Assembly (NCBI RefSeq): GCF_029813785.1 | Contig: NZ_JARVKY010000007.1 | Span: 62,001 to 126,000 of the forward strand | Reading direction: 5' to 3' | Source of the DNA: Streptomyces sp. DH41 | Lineage (GTDB): Bacteria; Actinomycetota; Actinomycetes; Streptomycetales; Streptomycetaceae | DNA length: 64,000 nucleotides | Shown here: in pieces, positions 61,044 to 64,000 of the stretch | How positions within the stretch are numbered: the first letter of the stretch is position 1 | Layout: the number at the start of each line of letters is the position of its first letter | The notes under the pieces: model-generated | Told to the model about the DNA's origin: nothing | Database searches by the model: none | What the model saw: only the letters and a program-made list of their open reading frames with translations | Made by a program: the position numbers and the translations under genes

Positions 61044-62959
61044 CGGCCGTCCCCTTCCTCTGACTCCTCGTGCCCGACGTGCGCGTCCTGCCCGTCGCGT
61101 TCTTCGTGCCCGGACATCAGGTGGGCGTACTCGGCGTTGGTGCGCAGCAGTTCCTGGTGGGTGCCGACGGCGGTGACGCGGCCGCCCGAGAGCAGCGCGA
61201 CGCGGTCGGCCAGCAGCACCGTGGACGGGCGGTGCGCCACGATCAGGGCGGTGGTGTCCGCGAGGACCTGCCGCAGGGCGGCCTCCACGGCGGCCTCGGT
61301 GTGCACGTCCAGCGCGGACAGCGGGTCGTCCAGGACGAGGAACCTCGGTGTGCCGACCACCGCCCGGGCGAGCGCGAGGCGCTGCCGCTGGCCGCCGGAC
61401 AGGGTGAGGCCCTGCTCGCCGACCTGGGTGCCGGTGCCCTGGGGGAGGGCGTGCGCGAAGTCGGCCTGCGCGACGGCGAGCGCCCGCACCAGCTCCTCGT
61501 CGCCGGCGCCTTCACCGGCCCCCATCAGCACGTTCTCGCCGACGGTCGCCGAGAAGAGCGTGGGCTCCTCGAAGGCCACGGCGACCATGGAGCGCAGTTC
61601 CTCGCGGGGCAGGTCGGTGATGTCCCGGCCGTCCAGCGTGATCCGTCCGGAGGTCACCTCGTGCAGGCGGGGGACGAGCGCGGTGAGCGTCGTCTTCCCG
61701 CTGCCGGTGGCCCCGACCAGGGCCATCGACTCGCCGGGGCGGATGTGCAGGTCGACCCGGTCGAGGAGGGGCGGGGAGTCGGGGGGCGCGTCGGGATACC
61801 GGAAGCGGACGCCCTCGAACCGCAGGCCGTCCCTGTCGCTGTCGCCGCCACCGTTGCCGTCACCGGCGTCGGCTTCGCGGCCGGCCTGGGAGCGGGCCGT
61901 CGTAGCGGCCGCACCGGTCTCGGCCTCCGCGTCCATCACCTCGAAGTACCGGTCCGTGGCCGTGGCCGCCTCCTGACTCATCGCCAGCAGGAAGCCGATC
62001 GACTCCACGGGCCACCGCAGCGCCAGCGCCGTGGACAGGAACGCCACCAGCGTCCCCGCCGACAACGACCCGTCCGCCACCTGCACCGTGCCCACCACCA
62101 GCGCCGCGGCGATCGCCAGCTCCGGCAGCGTCACGATGACCGCCCAGATGGCCGCCAGCAGCCGCGCCTTGCGCAGCTCCGTCCCGCGCAGCGTGTGGGA
62201 CAGCTCGTGGAAGGCCCTCGCCTGGCTGCGGTGCCGGCCGAACCCCTTGATGATCCGGACGCCGAGCACGCTCTCCTCGACCACGGTCGTCAGATCACCG
62301 ACCTGGTCCTGCGCGCGCCGCGCCACCGCCGAGTACTTCTTCTCGAAGATCACGCAGGTGATCATCACGGGAATGGCAGGCCCCAGGGTGACCAGCCCCA
62401 GCGTCCAGTCCTGCACCAGCATGATGGCCACGCCGACCAGGATCGTCACTCCGTTGACCAGCAGGAACGTCAACGGAAAGGCCAGGAACATGCGCAGCAG
62501 CATCAGGTCCGTCGTCCCGCGCGACAGCAGCTGCCCCGAGGCCCACCGATCGTGGAAGGCCACCGGCAGCCGTTGCAGACGCCCGTACAGGTCCGCCCGC
62601 ATCCCCGCCTCGACCCCGGCCAGCGGCCGGGCCACCAGCCACCGCCGCAGCCCGAACAGCAGCGCCTCCGCCAGCCCGAGCAGCAGCAGGTACAGCGCCC
62701 CGAGCCACACGCCGGCCGGATCGCGGTCGGCGACCGGCCCGTCCACCATCCACTTGAGGACGAGCGGGATCACCAGCCCCACGCAGGAGGCGAGGATCCC
62801 CACGCACGCGGCACTCCCCAACCGCGCCCGCACGGGCCGTACATAGGGCCACAGTCGCAGCAGCGAGCGTACGGTGGACCGTTCCCCGGCGGGATCCGGC
62901 GCGCTGTTCGGCCCGGGAACCGGAGCGGGGTCCTTGGTGGGTACAGGTGTCGTGGGCAT
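61040..62959 (-). CDS. ABC exporter half-transporter (non-canonical Walker B)
   Basis: A 639-residue half-transporter. The Pro-rich N-terminus (about 1-25) precedes six helices (about 40-320). A Gly/Asp-rich linker (DAGDGNGGGDSDRDG) leads to the nucleotide domain: Walker A LVGATGSGKTTLTALVPRLHEVTSG, signature TLSGGQRQRLALARAVVGTP and Walker B FLVLDDPLSALD, in which the catalytic Glu is Asp. The LSGGQ faces the partner's intact Walker motifs. The C-terminus is acidic and His-rich (GHEERDGQDAHVGHEESEEGDG). First gene of the pair; divergent from another ABC ATPase. Confidence 0.93.
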   Translation of the reverse strand: MPTTPVPTKDPAPVPGPNSAPDPAGERSTVRSLLRLWPYVRPVRARLGSAACVGILASCVGLVIPLVLKWMVDGPVADRDPAGVWLGALYLLLLGLAEALLFGLRRWLVARPLAGVEAGMRADLYGRLQRLPVAFHDRWASGQLLSRGTTDLMLLRMFLAFPLTFLLVNGVTILVGVAIMLVQDWTLGLVTLGPAIPVMITCVIFEKKYSAVARRAQDQVGDLTTVVEESVLGVRIIKGFGRHRSQARAFHELSHTLRGTELRKARLLAAIWAVIVTLPELAIAAALVVGTVQVADGSLSAGTLVAFLSTALALRWPVESIGFLLAMSQEAATATDRYFEVMDAEAETGAAATTARSQAGREADAGDGNGGGDSDRDGLRFEGVRFRYPDAPPDSPPLLDRVDLHIRPGESMALVGATGSGKTTLTALVPRLHEVTSGRITLDGRDITDLPREELRSMVAVAFEEPTLFSATVGENVLMGAGEGAGDEELVRALAVAQADFAHALPQGTGTQVGEQGLTLSGGQRQRLALARAVVGTPRFLVLDDPLSALDVHTEAAVEAALRQVLADTTALIVAHRPSTVLLADRVALLSGGRVTAVGTHQELLRTNAEYAHLMSGHEERDGQDAHVGHEESEEGDGR

Positions 62960-63030
62960 CAGCAGCGAGCCTACGGTTCACCACTGACACTGCCCATCGG
63001 ATTTTCGCGCTCACCGGGGTCGTACGGGGG

Positions 63031-63050
63031 CATCAACCGATCGGCTGATG
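63031..63050. promoter_or_regulatory. 20-bp palindromic operator between divergent ABC genes
   Basis: CATCAACCGATCGGCTGATG has perfect outer CATCA/TGATG arms and a CCGATCGG core; one position pair breaks symmetry. It is 71 bp from the exporter start and 57 bp from the plus-strand ATPase gene. A half-related sequence, CGGCCGATGTG, follows at 63067. Most likely bound by a TetR- or MarR-type drug-responsive repressor. Confidence 0.55.
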
Positions 63051-63107
63051 CGCCTTCGAGCGCGTCGGCCGATGTGCCGCACGCCCGTGTCCCGGGACCC
63101 TGACGTC

Positions 63108-64000
63108 ATGCCCGTCATCGAAGTCACCGATCTGCGCAAGTCCTACGGCGACCACCCCGCCGTCGACGGTGTGTCGTTCGCCGTCGAGGAGGGCGAGATC
63201 TTCGGCATCCTCGGCCCGAACGGCGCCGGCAAGACCACCACCGTCGAGTGCGTGGAGGGCCTGCGCGTCCCCGACGCGGGGCGCGTCCGCGTCACCGGCC
63301 TCGACCCCGTCGCCGACCACAGGGAGGTCACCCGCGTCCTCGGCGCCCAGCTCCAGAAGAGTGAGCTCCAGCCGAAACTCACCGTCCGCGAGGCCCTGGA
63401 GCTGTACTCCGGCTTCTACCCGAAGCCCGCCGACTGGCGCCCGCTCGCCGAACGCCTCGGCCTCACCCCGAAGCTGGACTCCCGGTTCGGCAAGCTCTCC
63501 GGTGGCCAGAAGCAGCGCCTGTCCATCGCGCTCGCCCTGATCGGCGACCCGCGGATCGTGGTGCTGGACGAGCTGACCACGGGCCTCGACCCACGCGCCC
63601 GGCGCGAGACCTGGCAGCTCATCGAGGACATCCGCGCGGACGGAGTCACCGTCCTGCTGGTCACGCACTTCATGGAGGAGGCGCAGCGCCTCTGCGACCG
63701 GATCGCCGTGATCGACAAGGGGCGGGTGGCCGCCCTGGACACGCCGGCCGGGCTGATCCGCCGGTCGGCGGGCGCCACCGTCATCAGCTTCACGCCGTCG
63801 GCGCCGCTGGACGACGACGACCTGAACGCGCTGCCGGGGCTCGCCTCGGTCCAGCGCAAGGACGGCCGCGTCACCCTGTCCGGGACCGACGAGACGGTCA
63901 ACGCCGTCATCACCCTCCTCGCCCGCACCCGCGTCACCGCCCACCAGCTGCGCGTCACCGACGCCACGCTGGACGACGCCTTCCTGGACCTCACGGAGGC
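63108..64000 (+). CDS. ABC-type ATP-binding protein, drug exporter class (3' end outside window)
   Basis: The first 297 residues of an ABC ATPase of the CcmA/DrrA class. Walker A GILGPNGAGKTTTVECVEGL lies about residues 34-53, Q-loop LGAQLQKSELQPKLTVREAL, signature KLSGGQKQRLSIALALIGDP, Walker B IVVLDELTTGLDPRARRETW, and H-loop VLLVTHFMEEAQRLCDRIAVIDKGRVAALDTPAGLI. The C-terminal extension (FTPSAPLDDDDLNALPGL, ending ATLDDAFLDLTE) is typical of DrrA-type exporters. The permease gene should follow directly beyond 64000. ATG at 63108; the open frame reaches the edge. Confidence 0.93.
   Translation, partial: MPVIEVTDLRKSYGDHPAVDGVSFAVEEGEIFGILGPNGAGKTTTVECVEGLRVPDAGRVRVTGLDPVADHREVTRVLGAQLQKSELQPKLTVREALELYSGFYPKPADWRPLAERLGLTPKLDSRFGKLSGGQKQRLSIALALIGDPRIVVLDELTTGLDPRARRETWQLIEDIRADGVTVLLVTHFMEEAQRLCDRIAVIDKGRVAALDTPAGLIRRSAGATVISFTPSAPLDDDDLNALPGLASVQRKDGRVTLSGTDETVNAVITLLARTRVTAHQLRVTDATLDDAFLDLTE

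Overview
The window is Streptomyces chromosomal DNA. GC is very high, nearly every real gene has GC at third positions, GTG and TTG starts are common, and the gene families are typical of the genus. Gene order closely matches what I recall of the Streptomyces coelicolor SCO5403-SCO5452 interval: absC, icmA, pyk, ackA, pta, pfkA, the glgB-pep2-treS-glgE set, glgP and an M4 protease. This synteny is from memory and was not computed. I saw no rRNA, tRNA or CRISPR array.

Layout. 0-3.3 kb: tail of an MFS-like permease, a secreted acidic PepSY protein, and a divergent OmpR-type response regulator with its histidine kinase. 3.3-7.4 kb: the MarR regulator AbsC, three tandem AIM24 paralogues, a DUF3817 membrane protein, a thiamine-binding-like protein and a second MarR. 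7.4-14.3 kb: an accessory island. It holds a translationally coupled MoaA-like radical SAM, P-loop kinase and Nudix operon, an RsbW-like ATPase, an XRE regulator coupled to a SLOG-fold protein, a decayed IS5-type transposase, and a nitroreductase/TetR pair with palindromic operators. 14.3-18.8 kb: a second DUF3817 protein, the isobutyryl-CoA mutase large subunit, a secreted beta-propeller and a TetR regulator. 19-23.5 kb: a thioredoxin-TPR protein and a three-gene envelope set (DUF6230, DUF6114, secreted low-complexity protein).

23.5-30 kb is a central-carbon block: pyruvate kinase, acetate kinase, phosphotransacetylase and 6-phosphofructokinase. It ends in a 21-bp minisatellite. 30-38.3 kb has a two-HTH regulator, a sugar ABC importer (binding protein and two permeases), and a CitA/CitB-like two-component system divergent from a C4-dicarboxylate symporter. 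38.4-41.6 kb has a MerR-thioredoxin operon with a 19-bp-spacer promoter, a perfect terminator and a HelD-like RNA polymerase-recycling ATPase.

41.6-52.4 kb is the GlgE pathway locus. TreS makes maltose from trehalose, maltokinase makes maltose 1-phosphate, GlgE polymerises it and GlgB branches the glucan. The divergent glgP degrades glucan. 52.4-64 kb holds a DUF1990 protein, a secreted M4 metalloprotease with a P-domain, two heterodimeric ABC exporter pairs (one with a strongly degenerate nucleotide site), and the start of a further ABC ATPase that runs off the end.

The best candidates for something undescribed are the radical SAM-kinase-Nudix operon with its XRE/SLOG neighbours in the island, and the acidic PepSY/two-component system.
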